Source of the DNA: Sphingomonas sp. DG1-23
Lineage (GTDB): Bacteria > Pseudomonadota > Alphaproteobacteria > Sphingomonadales > Sphingomonadaceae
Direction: 5' to 3'
Length of the DNA: 64,000 nt
Assembly: GCF_030730875.1 (NCBI RefSeq)
Contig: NZ_JAVAMA010000006.1
Span: 186,001-250,000 of the forward strand
The position numbers and the translations under genes were made by a program. Every line of letters starts with the position of its first letter. The stretch's first letter is position 1. Positions 6,965 through 16,355 of the stretch are shown piece after piece. The notes beneath the pieces are model-generated. The model saw only the letters and a list, made by a program, of their open reading frames with translations, did no database searches and was not told the origin of the DNA.

Positions 6965-8953
6965 ATGAGCGTCGAGCGGTATCTCGCCAGCAGCAACGCA
7001 GCAAAGCCGCTGCCGCTGGCCGCGCGCATCGCGGATCTGTTTCTGGTCGTCGGCGTGATCGCGATCGTCGGGCTGATGATTCTGCCGTTGCCGACGCTGA
7101 TCATCGACATGCTGGTGGGGGTGAACATCACTTTCGGGGTGATGCTGTTGCTCACCACGCTCTATATCCGCGGCCCGCTCGACTTCTCGTCCTTCCCGTC
7201 GATCCTGCTGATCTCGACGCTGTTCCGGCTGGCATTGTCGATCGCGACGACGCGGATGATCCTGGTCGAGGGGCATGCCGGGCACATCATCCAGACCTTC
7301 GGCACGATGGTCGCCGGCGGCAACATCGTCGTCGGGCTGGTGGTGTTCCTGATCATCACGATCGTCCAGTTCATCGTCATCGCCAAGGGCGCCGAGCGCG
7401 TCGCCGAAGTCGCAGCACGGTTCAGCCTCGATTCGATGCCGGGCAAGCAATTGTCGATCGACAGCGACCTGCGCTCGGGCCTGATCGACAAGGACGAGGC
7501 ACGCCGCCGCCGCCGCACGCTCGAGCTCGAGAGCAAGCTCCACGGCAGCCTCGATGGCGCGATGAAGTTCGTGAAGGGCGACGCGATCGCCTCGGTCGTC
7601 ATCGTCATCGTCAACCTGATCGGCGGTCTCGCCATCGGGGTGATGCAGCAGGGCATGGAGATCGGCGCGGCGACCTCCAAATATTCGATCCTGACGATCG
7701 GCGAGGGCCTGGTCGCGCAGATCCCGGCGCTGCTCGGGGCGATGGCCGCGGGCCTGATGGTGACGCGCTCGACCGACGAGGAAACCGACACCAATCTCGG
7801 CCAGGCGATGCACCGCCAGCTCGTCGCCAATCCGCGCGTGCTGCTGGCAGTAGGCGGGATCTGCTTCCTGATGGCGCTGATCCCCGGCTTCCCCGCCGCG
7901 GTGTTCATCGTGCTGGGCTTCGTGTCGATGTTCTCGGGCGCGGCGATGCATCCGCGGCTGAAGCCGCATATGGTCCGCCACGCTGGACCGATGCGCAAGC
8001 TGCTCACCGGCGGACGCGAGACGCCGCGGCCGGTTACCTTGCTCGCCCAGCCCGAGGCGCCCAAGGCCGTGGTGCCGCTGCTCCTCCAGATTTCGGGGCC
8101 GCAGCCGCCGGTCGACGAGGAGGCGGCGCTGTCCGCGGGGCTCACCGCGATGCTGGAACGGCTGCAATATCGCAGCGGCGTGCCCCTGCCGCGGCTGGCG
8201 ATCCATTTCCTCGCCCCCGAAGGGCCGCGTGCCTGGCGATTGCTCGCCTTCGAGCTTTCGGTCGGCGCAGGCGAAGGCAGCGATTCCGAGACAGTGATTG
8301 CGGCGGTGGAGGCTTTGATCCGGCGCAACCTGCCGCGCTTCCTGGGCGTGCAGGAGGCCGTAGGGCTGCTCAATCGCGTCGGCGACGATTATCCCGAAGT
8401 GGTCAAGGAAGCGGTGCGCGCGGTGCCTGCCGCACGCATCGCCGAGGTGCTGCGCCGGCTCGCCGAGGAAGAGGTGCCGCTGCGCAACATGCGCGATGTG
8501 CTCGAAGGGCTTACCGACGCGGCGAACCAGGAACGCGAGATCGCGCGCATCGCCGATCTGACCCGGATTGCGCTCAAGCGCTATCTGCTCGATTCGGTCG
8601 CGCAAGGCGCGGGCATCCGCGCATTGGTGGTGACCCCCGAGCTGGAGACCCTGGTACGCGAGGCGACGCGTCTGGTGGACGGCGTCGAGCGGCTCGCGGT
8701 CAAGCCCGAAGTGGCGCGCGAGCTGGTCGCGACGATCGGGCGTACCGCAGCCGAGACGGGCGCCAACGCTCTCGTCACTTCGTTCGAAGTGCGGCGCTCG
8801 GTGCGCAAGCTGATCGAGCCCGATCTGTTCGAACTGCCCGTGCTCGCCTTCAACGAACTCTCGCCGACCACGTCCGTCGAAATGGTCGGCCAGATCGGTC
8901 TTCCGCCAGGGGCTTTGGCCGAAGACACGCACGCCGCGCTCGCGGCCGAATAA
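6965..8953 (+). CDS. sctV: Type III secretion export gate protein SctV
   Basis: A 662-residue FlhA/SctV (LcrD/HrcV) family protein. Residues about 18-330 hold the multi-helix membrane domain, including NITFGVMLLLTTLYIRGPLDF in parts, the conserved SSFPSILLISTLFRLALSIA and a loop with GQLSIDSDL-type sequence (KQLSIDSDLRSGLID). A large cytoplasmic domain from about residue 350 forms the nonameric export ring. Length is slightly below the usual 680-700. It follows the transglycosylase closely and precedes the secretin gene. Confidence 0.96.
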   Translation: MSVERYLASSNAAKPLPLAARIADLFLVVGVIAIVGLMILPLPTLIIDMLVGVNITFGVMLLLTTLYIRGPLDFSSFPSILLISTLFRLALSIATTRMILVEGHAGHIIQTFGTMVAGGNIVVGLVVFLIITIVQFIVIAKGAERVAEVAARFSLDSMPGKQLSIDSDLRSGLIDKDEARRRRRTLELESKLHGSLDGAMKFVKGDAIASVVIVIVNLIGGLAIGVMQQGMEIGAATSKYSILTIGEGLVAQIPALLGAMAAGLMVTRSTDEETDTNLGQAMHRQLVANPRVLLAVGGICFLMALIPGFPAAVFIVLGFVSMFSGAAMHPRLKPHMVRHAGPMRKLLTGGRETPRPVTLLAQPEAPKAVVPLLLQISGPQPPVDEEAALSAGLTAMLERLQYRSGVPLPRLAIHFLAPEGPRAWRLLAFELSVGAGEGSDSETVIAAVEALIRRNLPRFLGVQEAVGLLNRVGDDYPEVVKEAVRAVPAARIAEVLRRLAEEEVPLRNMRDVLEGLTDAANQEREIARIADLTRIALKRYLLDSVAQGAGIRALVVTPELETLVREATRLVDGVERLAVKPEVARELVATIGRTAAETGANALVTSFEVRRSVRKLIEPDLFELPVLAFNELSPTTSVEMVGQIGLPPGALAEDTHAALAAE

Positions 8954-8967
8954 CAACGGAGGGCTGA

Positions 8968-10812
8968 TTGAAGCTGAACAAGAATCCGTCGATGCTGTTG
9001 GCTATGGCTGCCATATTGCCGGTGCCGCTCGCCACCAGCGCGCAGACGCCGCCGGCGCAGAACAGCAATCAGGTGTCGATCGTCGCGCGCGACCAGCCGA
9101 TCGCGGCATTCCTGCGCGATCTGTTCGGTCGCGTCAGCCGTCCGGTGGTGCCGAGCGCGAAGCTGACCGGCACGGTCAACGGCGTGTTCCAGGGCAGCGT
9201 CGAGAAGATCTACGCCGACATCGCCAAGGCGTTCAATCTGATCTCTTATTATGACGGCGCCGCGGTCTATGTGTACGCGCCGAACGAGCTCGGCGTGCAG
9301 ACGCTGCAGCTCGACCGCGCCGGCGCCGAACGCGTCGCCCGGCAAGCGCGGGCGCAGCGGCTGCCCGACCGGCGCAACCTGTTGCGGGTCACCACCGACG
9401 GTCTCGTCGTCAGCGGCACCCCGCGTTTCATCGAGCAAGTCGCCGGCATGGCGCGCGGCGAGGGCCTCGCCGACGGCGCACCGGCTGCGCCTGGCGGCGC
9501 ATTGGGCGGGGGCCGCGGCGGCTATTACGACGCGCCGCGGATCCCGGCGAGCCAGCCGGTCGAATTCCGCGTCTTCTATCTGCGCTATGCGCGCGCCGAG
9601 GATACCGTGGTGACCGCCGGCGGCCGCGAGACCCGGGTGCCGGGGCTCGCCTCGATCCTGCAGAACCTCGTGCTCGACCAGAAGCCGGGGGGCAGTGCCG
9701 TCACGCCCGCGCTCGGCGCGCGGCTGGTGCGGCAGAGCCAGCCGCGGCTCAAGGGGCAGGGGCTCGACTCGGTGGCGCCCGACAGTTCGCAGGCCGGCAA
9801 TTACGCCGCGACCGAAGTGCTGGGCGGCGGCGACGGCATGGGGCTGGCGGCACCCCTGACCCAGGACGTGGTCCGGATCGAGCCCAGTGCCTATCTCAAT
9901 GCGATCATCGTCCGCGACGTGCCCGAGCGCATGGCCGCTTACGACTCGCTGATCCGCGCGCTCGACGTCGAGCCGCAGATCGTCGAGATCGAAGCGACGA
10001 TCATCGATATCAACGTCGATCGGCTCCAGAAGCTCGGCATCAACTGGCGCTTCGGCAGCGGCGGCTTCGGCGCGCTGTTCGGCGACGGCACCTCGAACGA
10101 CACGCGGCTGCTGCCGATCCCGGGCAGCAGTCGCCGCGACAACGTCACCAACATCACGCCGTCGGGACAGGGCGGCACGATCTCGACGATCATCGGCAGC
10201 CAGCGCGAATTCCTCGGCCGGGTGACCGCACTCGAGAACAAGGGGGCGGCACGCATCGTCTCGCGCCCGCAGATCATGACCTTGTCCAACGTCGAGGCGG
10301 TGTTCGATCGGACGCGCACTTTCTACGTCCGCGTCGCCGGGCGCGAGGAAGTCGATCTGTTCAACGTGACCGCGGGCACGGTGATGCGAGTCAATCCGCA
10401 CGTGTTCCGCGATCACGACCAGACCCGGATCCGCGTGCTGGTCAACATCGAGGACGGCAGCATCAGCCCGAACTCGGCGGTGGAGAACATCCCGATCGTC
10501 GATCGGGCCAGCGTCGCGACGCAAGGCATGGTCCTCGATGGCGAGAGCTTGCTGCTCGGCGGCATGACGATCGACGCCGATCTCAACGACGAGACCAAGG
10601 TGCCGCTGCTGGGCGACATCCCGCTGCTCGGCGAATTGTTCAAGTTCCGCACCAAGCAGCGCGGCCATACCGAACGGCTGTTCCTGATCACCCCCCGGCT
10701 CGTGCCGCTCGCCTCGCGGGCGACGGCGATGGCGCCGGGCGCGCCGCCGCCGGTGGCCAACCAGCCGCCGGCCAAGATCCCCGTACCGGCCAGCGGAAGC
10801 CAGACGCAATGA
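8968..10812 (+). CDS. sctC: Type III secretion outer-membrane secretin SctC
   Basis: A 614-residue outer-membrane secretin (YscC/HrcC/InvG type). A signal peptide (residues 1-26, ending SAQT) follows a TTG start that is preceded by CGGAGGG; no better start exists. N-domains occupy roughly residues 35-290, including VYVYAPNELG. The secretin domain follows at about 330-590, with KGAARIVSRPQIMTL, VPLLGDIPLLGELFK and ERLFLITPRLV, which are the typical secretin core signatures. The presence of a secretin identifies the system as an injectisome rather than a flagellum. Confidence 0.95.
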   Translation: MKLNKNPSMLLAMAAILPVPLATSAQTPPAQNSNQVSIVARDQPIAAFLRDLFGRVSRPVVPSAKLTGTVNGVFQGSVEKIYADIAKAFNLISYYDGAAVYVYAPNELGVQTLQLDRAGAERVARQARAQRLPDRRNLLRVTTDGLVVSGTPRFIEQVAGMARGEGLADGAPAAPGGALGGGRGGYYDAPRIPASQPVEFRVFYLRYARAEDTVVTAGGRETRVPGLASILQNLVLDQKPGGSAVTPALGARLVRQSQPRLKGQGLDSVAPDSSQAGNYAATEVLGGGDGMGLAAPLTQDVVRIEPSAYLNAIIVRDVPERMAAYDSLIRALDVEPQIVEIEATIIDINVDRLQKLGINWRFGSGGFGALFGDGTSNDTRLLPIPGSSRRDNVTNITPSGQGGTISTIIGSQREFLGRVTALENKGAARIVSRPQIMTLSNVEAVFDRTRTFYVRVAGREEVDLFNVTAGTVMRVNPHVFRDHDQTRIRVLVNIEDGSISPNSAVENIPIVDRASVATQGMVLDGESLLLGGMTIDADLNDETKVPLLGDIPLLGELFKFRTKQRGHTERLFLITPRLVPLASRATAMAPGAPPPVANQPPAKIPVPASGSQTQ

Positions 10813-11927
10813 CATCGCCGTCCGTTCTTCGCGTGCTCAACGGCCGGCTCGCCGGCACCGAAAAGCAATTGCCGACGAGCGGAACCGTGTCGATCGGCCA
10901 TCAGTTCTGGCAGGATGTCGTCATCCGCGATCCTGCGACCAAGGGCATCGCCGTCGATCTGCAGGTCGACGGTGAGGTCGGAGCCCGGATCACGGTGCTG
11001 ACCGGGGAGGCGCTGTTGCTCGGCTCGCATGTGAGCGAAGGGCAGACGGCGATCCTTCCGGCCTATGTACCCTTTTCGGTCGGTGGCGTCGCGCTCGCCT
11101 GGGGCGACCCCGAGAGCGCGCGCTGGGCCGAGGCGAGCGACATCGCCGGCACCGCGCCGGCGCCTTCATTGCCGCCGCCTTCGCCGCAGGACGAGGCGAT
11201 CGCCTTGTTGGGCAAGGCCGGCGAGCAGGTCAGCAGCTGGTTTACCCGGAAGCGGGCGATCGTGGTGGGCGCGGTGGCCACCGTGGCCGCCGGCGCGGCG
11301 CTGGCGGTGCCGACGATGGATGCGCTCGGGCTGCGCGGCGACGATGCGGCGCGGGCCGATCATGTTCTGGAGAGCGCGGGCCTTGCTCCGCTGACCACCG
11401 CCAACGACACCGCGACCGGCGGGGTGATCGTCAATGGCGTCGTCGCCAATGATGCCGAACGGCTCAAGGCGCAGGAGGCGTTGCGCGATCACGGCATCGA
11501 GGCGACGGTCAGTGTCCAGACCAGCGCCGAGCTGGCGCAAGCCGCGGCCGAAGTCGCGCGTATCCACGGGCTGCAGGCAATGGGGCGCCCGATCTCGCGC
11601 ACCGGCGTCGAACTCCGCGTCACCCGGATGACCGACGATCAGCGCGGCAAGCTTGCCCAGGCGATCCGCACCGACGTCAAGCAGCTCGGCCGGCTGGTCT
11701 TCCGCGACGATCTGCCGCCGCGGGACGATACCCCCATCCGCACGGTCGCCGATGCCACCAAAAAGGTCTCGACCGTGGTCGCGGGTGACCCGGCCTACAT
11801 CCAGACCGTCGATGGTGCGCGCTATTTTGCCGGCGCGATCATGCCGAGCGGGCATCGCCTGATCACCATCCAGGGAGACACGGTGTTCTTCGAGAAGAAC
11901 GGCCGCGAGACGCAGTTGAAATTCTGA
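10809..11927 (+). CDS. sctD: Type III secretion inner-membrane ring protein SctD
   Basis: A 372-residue protein placed by position and architecture as SctD (YscD/PrgH type). Residues 1-115 look like an FHA-like cytoplasmic domain (VLNGRLAGTEKQLPTSG...ISIGHQFW-like). One transmembrane helix follows at about 156-176 (AIVVGAVATVAAGAALAVPT), then a periplasmic region with repeated ring-building/BON-like segments (GVIVNGVVANDAERLKAQEAL, residues ~200-270). It overlaps the sctC stop by four bases (ATGA). Sequence identity in the family is always low, so the call leans on domain order. Confidence 0.85.
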   Translation: MTSPSVLRVLNGRLAGTEKQLPTSGTVSIGHQFWQDVVIRDPATKGIAVDLQVDGEVGARITVLTGEALLLGSHVSEGQTAILPAYVPFSVGGVALAWGDPESARWAEASDIAGTAPAPSLPPPSPQDEAIALLGKAGEQVSSWFTRKRAIVVGAVATVAAGAALAVPTMDALGLRGDDAARADHVLESAGLAPLTTANDTATGGVIVNGVVANDAERLKAQEALRDHGIEATVSVQTSAELAQAAAEVARIHGLQAMGRPISRTGVELRVTRMTDDQRGKLAQAIRTDVKQLGRLVFRDDLPPRDDTPIRTVADATKKVSTVVAGDPAYIQTVDGARYFAGAIMPSGHRLITIQGDTVFFEKNGRETQLKF

Positions 11928-11954
11928 CCATTTGTTGTGTGAAGGAGTAGAGTC

Positions 11955-12266
11955 ATGTCGAACACGATCACCAGCGGACTTACCAACCTCTCGGTCTCGC
12001 CGCTCACCGGCAACCGGATGAGCAAGGGCAGCGCGCCCGGCACCTGGTTCGAGGCGCTCGCCGATTCCTGGGGCCAGACGCTCGACAAGCAGGCGACCCG
12101 CATCGAGGCGATGTCGAACGAGGTCGGCAACAACGGCAGCGACAATCCCTCGCAGATCACCAAGCTGACCGCAGAGTCGATGCGGATGTCCTTTATGGCG
12201 AACAGCTCGTCGAGCTCGATCGACAGCGTCGGCAAGGCGCTCGAGACGATGGCCCGCAAGAACTGA
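11955..12266 (+). CDS. sctF: Probable type III needle subunit SctF
   Basis: A 103-residue small, largely helical protein without signal peptide. The C-terminal half (NPSQITKLTAESMRMSFMAN, then SIDSVGKALETMARKN) has the needle-subunit layout: an N-P turn followed by an amphipathic helix ending in a short polar tail. It is longer than YscF (about 87 residues), with an extra glycine/serine-rich N-terminus. GAAGGAG precedes the ATG. It sits directly between sctD and the rod gene, where sctF is usually found. An alternative is another early secreted filament subunit. Confidence 0.65.
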   Translation: MSNTITSGLTNLSVSPLTGNRMSKGSAPGTWFEALADSWGQTLDKQATRIEAMSNEVGNNGSDNPSQITKLTAESMRMSFMANSSSSSIDSVGKALETMARKN

Positions 12267-12277
12267 CGGAGGCGATC

Positions 12278-12673
12278 ATGTCGATCGAAGCCATTGCGGG
12301 GGCCATGGCGAGTTCCGCCTTCGTCCCCCCGCCGTCCGATATCGTCCAGGCCGGGCCGAACGCCTCGGTCGCCGACATCACCAGTTTCCAGGGCTCGCTG
12401 TCGGCGGTGGGAAGCGGGGGTATCGGCGGTGCCGACGCGCTCGGGCCGGCGATGCAGGCAATGTTCAGCCAGATCGAACGCGTCAACGGCGAAGCCAGGA
12501 GCGTGTCCGAATATGCCAAGGCGGCGCAGGCCAGCGGTTCGGAAATGACTCCGGGAGAAGTCGTGGATCTCACGATGAAGTGCCACGAATTCATGTTCCA
12601 CTGCCAGCTGACCTCGAACATCGCCAACCGCACCTCGGACGGCATCCAGCAGCTGTTCCGGCAGCAATCGTAA
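12278..12673 (+). CDS. sctI: Type III inner-rod protein SctI
   Basis: A 131-residue protein whose C-terminal 40 residues (TPGEVVDLTMKCHEFMFHCQ, then LTSNIANRTSDGIQQLFRQQ) match the SctI (YscI/HrpB/PrgJ) C-terminal helix that polymerises below the needle. The N-terminal part is low-complexity (GSGGIGGADALGPAM) and probably disordered before assembly. It follows the needle gene by eleven bases and precedes sctJ, the usual order. Confidence 0.85.
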   Translation: MSIEAIAGAMASSAFVPPPSDIVQAGPNASVADITSFQGSLSAVGSGGIGGADALGPAMQAMFSQIERVNGEARSVSEYAKAAQASGSEMTPGEVVDLTMKCHEFMFHCQLTSNIANRTSDGIQQLFRQQS

Positions 12674-12706
12674 GGTCCGTCCTGCCCGGACCGACGGAGA
12701 ACTGAC

Positions 12707-13456
12707 ATGGGCAACCTTGCCCGAAACCTGCGTCCGGCACTGATCGGACTGTGCCTGCTGCTCGCCGCATGCGGTCAGGAGGAGCTATATTCGAAGCTCA
12801 CCGAGACTCAGGCCAACGAGATGATCGCGGTGCTGCAGAGCGCCGGGATCGGCGCGACCAAGAAGGAGAATGGCGAGGCGGGATGGACGCTGCAGACCGA
12901 CAAGGGCGATTTCAGCCGTGCGGTCGAGGTGCTTCATTCGCAAGGCTATCCGCGCGAGGAATTCGCCTCGCTCGGAACGGTGTTCAAGCGCGAAGGCCTC
13001 GTCTCTTCGCCCACCGAGGAGAAGGCGCGGCTGGTCTATGGGATGAGCCAGGAGCTGTCGCACACCATCTCCGAGATCGACGGCGTCGTGCAGGCGCGCG
13101 TCCATCTGGTGTTGCCCGACAATCAGCCGCTGGCGGAGACCGGGCAACCGGCATCGGCGTCGGTGTTCATCAAATATCGCCCGGGCACCAATATCGAGAC
13201 CCAGATCGGCAAGGTGAAGGCGCTGATCGTCAATTCGGTGCAGGGGCTCAAATATGAGAATGTCTCGGTCGAGACCTTCGCCGCCCAGCCGCTGCCGACC
13301 GTTGCGCGCAAGGATGGCGGGGATGTGCTCAACGCCAATCTGGTCGGGGTCGCGATAGCGGGGCTGCTGCTGCTGATTGCGGCGCTGGGCTATCCGGGCC
13401 TGCGGCGGTGGCAGCAGCGTCGCGCTGCAATAGCCCGGCGCGAGGGTAGCGCGTGA
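12707..13456 (+). CDS. sctJ: Type III inner-membrane ring lipoprotein SctJ
   Basis: A 249-residue YscJ/HrcJ/FliF-N family lipoprotein. The signal peptide ends in LLAAC-G with the lipidated cysteine at residue 22. Two ring-building periplasmic domains follow, with EELYSKLTETQANEMIAVLQ, and KARLVYGMSQELSHTISEID in which the injectisome-typical ISEIDGVVQARVHLVLP stretch is split. A C-terminal transmembrane helix is at about 213-233. The length and the C-terminal anchor are typical. Confidence 0.96.
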   Translation: MGNLARNLRPALIGLCLLLAACGQEELYSKLTETQANEMIAVLQSAGIGATKKENGEAGWTLQTDKGDFSRAVEVLHSQGYPREEFASLGTVFKREGLVSSPTEEKARLVYGMSQELSHTISEIDGVVQARVHLVLPDNQPLAETGQPASASVFIKYRPGTNIETQIGKVKALIVNSVQGLKYENVSVETFAAQPLPTVARKDGGDVLNANLVGVAIAGLLLLIAALGYPGLRRWQQRRAAIARREGSA

Positions 13457-13974
13457 GGGCGGCCGAACAACGCGCCACGCTCGCCGCGATCGGCAACGAT
13501 CTGGTCGCGGTGGAGGGCGGGCCCGGCCATCGCCGCGCCGCCTTGCTCCTCAAGCATTTGAACGGCTGCGACGATCCGGTGGCGTGCTTCACCGATCTGC
13601 CCAGCGCCCCGGCATGGCTCCGGCTCCCGGCAGCGGCACAGCGCAAGCTCGCCTTGCGCGTCGCCTTGCTGTGGATGGGCGACGCGCTCGCCGGATCGAT
13701 CGACGGCGCATGGCTGGGCGGTCTGGCCGAGGTCGCCGGCGAGGATCTGCTCGATTGGGCGATCGAGACGATTCCGGCGCTGCCGGCCGCGCCTGCACGT
13801 CGCCTCGAGGCGGGCGAACTCGAGATCTATGGTTTCTCGCTGCTGCGCGAGCAATTGCCGATGCCGCTCCGTGGCTATCTGCCATGGCGCGCGGATCATC
13901 TGGCGCTTTCCTGTCCGCGCGAGGCGCTCGACGCCTTCGTGACCGCGGCGGTCGCGGCGGCGGTACGCGCATGA
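13453..13974 (+). CDS. sctK: Probable sorting-platform accessory protein SctK
   Basis: A 173-residue cytoplasmic protein rich in alanine, leucine and tryptophan, called SctK mainly from its position between sctJ and sctL, where YscK/HrpB4/OrgA genes lie. Supporting features are similar length and the ending EIYGFSLLREQLPMPLRGYL before a helical tail. GTG start overlaps the sctJ stop (GTGA) and the stop overlaps sctL (ATGA). SctK families are extremely divergent, so sequence alone is not decisive. Confidence 0.65.
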   Translation: MRAAEQRATLAAIGNDLVAVEGGPGHRRAALLLKHLNGCDDPVACFTDLPSAPAWLRLPAAAQRKLALRVALLWMGDALAGSIDGAWLGGLAEVAGEDLLDWAIETIPALPAAPARRLEAGELEIYGFSLLREQLPMPLRGYLPWRADHLALSCPREALDAFVTAAVAAAVRA

Positions 13975-14579
13975 CCTTCCTCGTGCTCCATGCCGACCGC
14001 CTGGCGACGGCGCTTGCCGATGACCCATTGGTGCCTGCGGCCGATGTCGGCCGGGTACAGGACGCGCTCGCCTTGCTCGCCGAGGCCGGCGATTTGCGGC
14101 GGGGGGCGGAGGCGACGATCGACGCCGCCCGCGAAGCCGCGCGGATAGAGGGCTTCGCTGCGGGGCGGGCCGAAGGGCTGGCGGCGGCAGAGGCCGAGCG
14201 GCAGGCCGAACTCTTTCGCATCGCGCTGCGCGACAGCGAATTGCAACGCGAGCGGCAGAAGGACATTGCGCGGCTCGCGCTGGAAGTGGTCCGGCGGATC
14301 GCCGGCGAACTCGACGCGGGCGCAATGGTGGCGGGACTCGCAGAACGCGCGGCGGCGCAGCTGACTCCGGACAGCGTCGCAATGGTCCGCGTGGCGCCGG
14401 CCGCGGTCGCGGCGGTGCGGGCGCGGCTGGACGGGCGCGTCGGGCTGAGCGTCGAGGCGGACCCTTCGCTCGAAGGGCAGGATTGCGTGATCGAGACGGC
14501 GCTGGGACGCACCCATGCCGGGCTCGACACCCAGCTCGCGCAAATCGAGCGGATGTGGGGCGAGGCGCTCAATGGCTGA
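13971..14579 (+). CDS. sctL: Type III ATPase stator protein SctL
   Basis: A 202-residue FliH/SctL (HrpE/YscL) protein. A central alanine/arginine/glutamate helix (about residues 40-100, with GFAAGRAEGLAAAEAERQAE) has the G-x-x-x-G-type repeats typical of FliH proteins. A C-terminal domain with VVRRIAGELDAG and GQDCVIETALGRTHAGLDTQ resembles the V-ATPase E-subunit-like fold, the latter motif being diagnostic. It tethers the ATPase SctN to the sorting platform. Start chosen at the ATG overlapping the sctK stop. Confidence 0.9.
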   Translation: MTFLVLHADRLATALADDPLVPAADVGRVQDALALLAEAGDLRRGAEATIDAAREAARIEGFAAGRAEGLAAAEAERQAELFRIALRDSELQRERQKDIARLALEVVRRIAGELDAGAMVAGLAERAAAQLTPDSVAMVRVAPAAVAAVRARLDGRVGLSVEADPSLEGQDCVIETALGRTHAGLDTQLAQIERMWGEALNG

Positions 14580-15897
14580 GGGGCCCGCCAGCACCGTCGA
14601 TCAATTGCTCGCCGGGTTGCAGCGCAGCCCGACGGTCGAGCGGCGCGGCCGGCTGGTCGAGGTGCTCGGCACGACGCTCAAGGTGACCGGGATCGCGCCG
14701 CGGGTCGGGGATTTCTGCGAAGTGGTCGAGCCATCTACGGGGCGGGTGGTGCCGGTCGAGGTGGTCGGCATTGCCGGGCAGGCGACGATCCTGACTCCGC
14801 TCGGCGACGTACGCGGGCTCTCGGTCGACGCCGAAGTGATCGTACGCAGCGGCGAGGATTCGGTGCCTTGGGGTGACGGACTGCTCGGCCGCGTGCTCGA
14901 CGGGCGCGGGCGGCCGATCGACGGCAAGGGCGATCTCCCGCCGGATTTGAAGCGCAGGCCGCTCCACGCGCCCGCGCCGCAGCCGATGGAACGCGCGCTG
15001 ATCGACGCGGCGCTGCCGACCGGCGTGCGCGCGATCGATACGCTGCTGACCTTGGGTCAGGGCCAGCGGCTCGGCGTGTTCGCCGCGGCTGGCGGGGGCA
15101 AATCGACCTTGCTCGGCATGCTCGCGCGCTTCGCCCAAGCCGATGTGATCGTCATCGCGCTGATCGGCGAACGCGGTCGCGAAGTCCGCGAGTTCATCGA
15201 GGATTCGCTTGGCGACGCCGGGCTGGCGCGCTCGGTGATCGTCTGCGCGACTTCCGATCGCGCGGCGATGGAACGGGTGCGCGCCGCGCACCACGCCACT
15301 GCCGTCGCCGAGGGTTTTCGCAGCGAAGGCCGCAACGTGCTGCTGCTGATGGATTCGGTCACGCGCTTCGCCCGCGCGCTGCGCGAGATCGGGCTGGCGG
15401 CGGGGGAGCCGCCGGTGCGCCGCGGTTTCCCGCCCTCGGTGTTCGCCGAACTGCCGCGATTGTTCGAGCGCGCCGGGAACGACGCCGTCGGATCGATCAC
15501 CGGAATCTACACCGTTCTGCTCGAGGACGAGGAAGGCGACGATCCGATCGGCGAGGAAGTCCGTTCGATCCTCGACGGCCATGTCATCCTTTCGCGCAAG
15601 CTGGGGGCCGCGGGCCATTATCCGGCGATCGACGTGCTCGGCAGTCTCAGCCGGTTGTTCCCCCGGCTCGCCGAGCCGGCGCATCGCGACGCAGCGACGC
15701 GGGTGCGCGCGTTGCTCGCCAAGCATGCCGAGATCGAGTTTCTCGTCCAGGTCGGCGAATATCGCGCAGGCGCCGATCCGCTCGCCGATCGCGCGATCGC
15801 CGCCAAGCCCGAGATCGATACGTTGCTGCGGCAGGATGCCAACCGGGCCGAGGATTTCCAGACGTCGCTGATGCTGCTGCGTGGAGTCGCCGGCTGA
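14572..15897 (+). CDS. sctN: Type III secretion ATPase SctN
   Basis: A 441-residue FliI/SctN (YscN/HrcN) ATPase related to F1-beta. Walker A is AAAGGGKST near residue 172, Walker B is LLLMDSVTRFA, and the family signature IGERGREVREFIEDSL, which separates these ATPases from F1, is present. GVRAIDTLLTLGQGQRLGVF precedes Walker A. It powers chaperone release and substrate unfolding at the export gate. The ATG overlaps the end of sctL by eight bases; an upstream ATG in frame would extend 19 residues into sctL and lacks support. Confidence 0.97.
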   Translation: MAEGPASTVDQLLAGLQRSPTVERRGRLVEVLGTTLKVTGIAPRVGDFCEVVEPSTGRVVPVEVVGIAGQATILTPLGDVRGLSVDAEVIVRSGEDSVPWGDGLLGRVLDGRGRPIDGKGDLPPDLKRRPLHAPAPQPMERALIDAALPTGVRAIDTLLTLGQGQRLGVFAAAGGGKSTLLGMLARFAQADVIVIALIGERGREVREFIEDSLGDAGLARSVIVCATSDRAAMERVRAAHHATAVAEGFRSEGRNVLLLMDSVTRFARALREIGLAAGEPPVRRGFPPSVFAELPRLFERAGNDAVGSITGIYTVLLEDEEGDDPIGEEVRSILDGHVILSRKLGAAGHYPAIDVLGSLSRLFPRLAEPAHRDAATRVRALLAKHAEIEFLVQVGEYRAGADPLADRAIAAKPEIDTLLRQDANRAEDFQTSLMLLRGVAG

Positions 15898-16355
15898 TGC
15901 GCGCGCGCGATCAGCAGCGGCAGGCGAAGGCGCTGGTCCGGCTGCGCGCGGTGCGAATGCAGAGCGCGGCGGTTGCGCTCGCCGAGGCGCGCGCGGCAAC
16001 CGCGGCAGCGGAGCGAGAGCGCGCCGCCGCCGATGCCGCTGCCGACTCGGCAGATGCTGCCATGGACGAGGCGCGGGGCGACCTCGCGACCGATCCGGCC
16101 GAGGCCGAGCGCTTGCTCGCGGTGGTCGATCGCAGCCATTTCCGGCGCTCGGTGGCGCGCAGCGCGCTCAACGACGCGCGCGAAGGCGAGCGGCTGTGCG
16201 CCGAGGCCGAGGCCGAAAGACGCAAGGCGATGATCCTCGCCCGCGCCCGGCACGACCGGCTGGTCGAGCATGCCGGACAGGCGGTACGCCGCTGGGCGCG
16301 CCGGCACGAAGAGCGGACCGCGCTCGATAATATGGAGGCAAGGAGGCGATCATGA
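15897..16355 (+). CDS. sctO: Type III ATPase central-stalk protein SctO
   Basis: A 152-residue protein predicted to be one long antiparallel coiled coil: alanine, arginine and glutamate make up most of it (for example RAATAAAERERAAADAAADS). This is the FliJ/YscO/HrpO profile, the stalk linking SctN to SctV. It starts in TGATG with the sctN stop and ends in ATGA with sctP, the standard N-O-P order. Composition rather than specific residues supports the call. Confidence 0.85.
   Translation: MRARDQQRQAKALVRLRAVRMQSAAVALAEARAATAAAERERAAADAAADSADAAMDEARGDLATDPAEAERLLAVVDRSHFRRSVARSALNDAREGERLCAEAEAERRKAMILARARHDRLVEHAGQAVRRWARRHEERTALDNMEARRRS

Noticed and set aside
6620..8956. 778-residue minus-strand open frame opposite sctV
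   Set aside because: Antisense shadow of a well-supported sctV; no ribosome binding site or motif.
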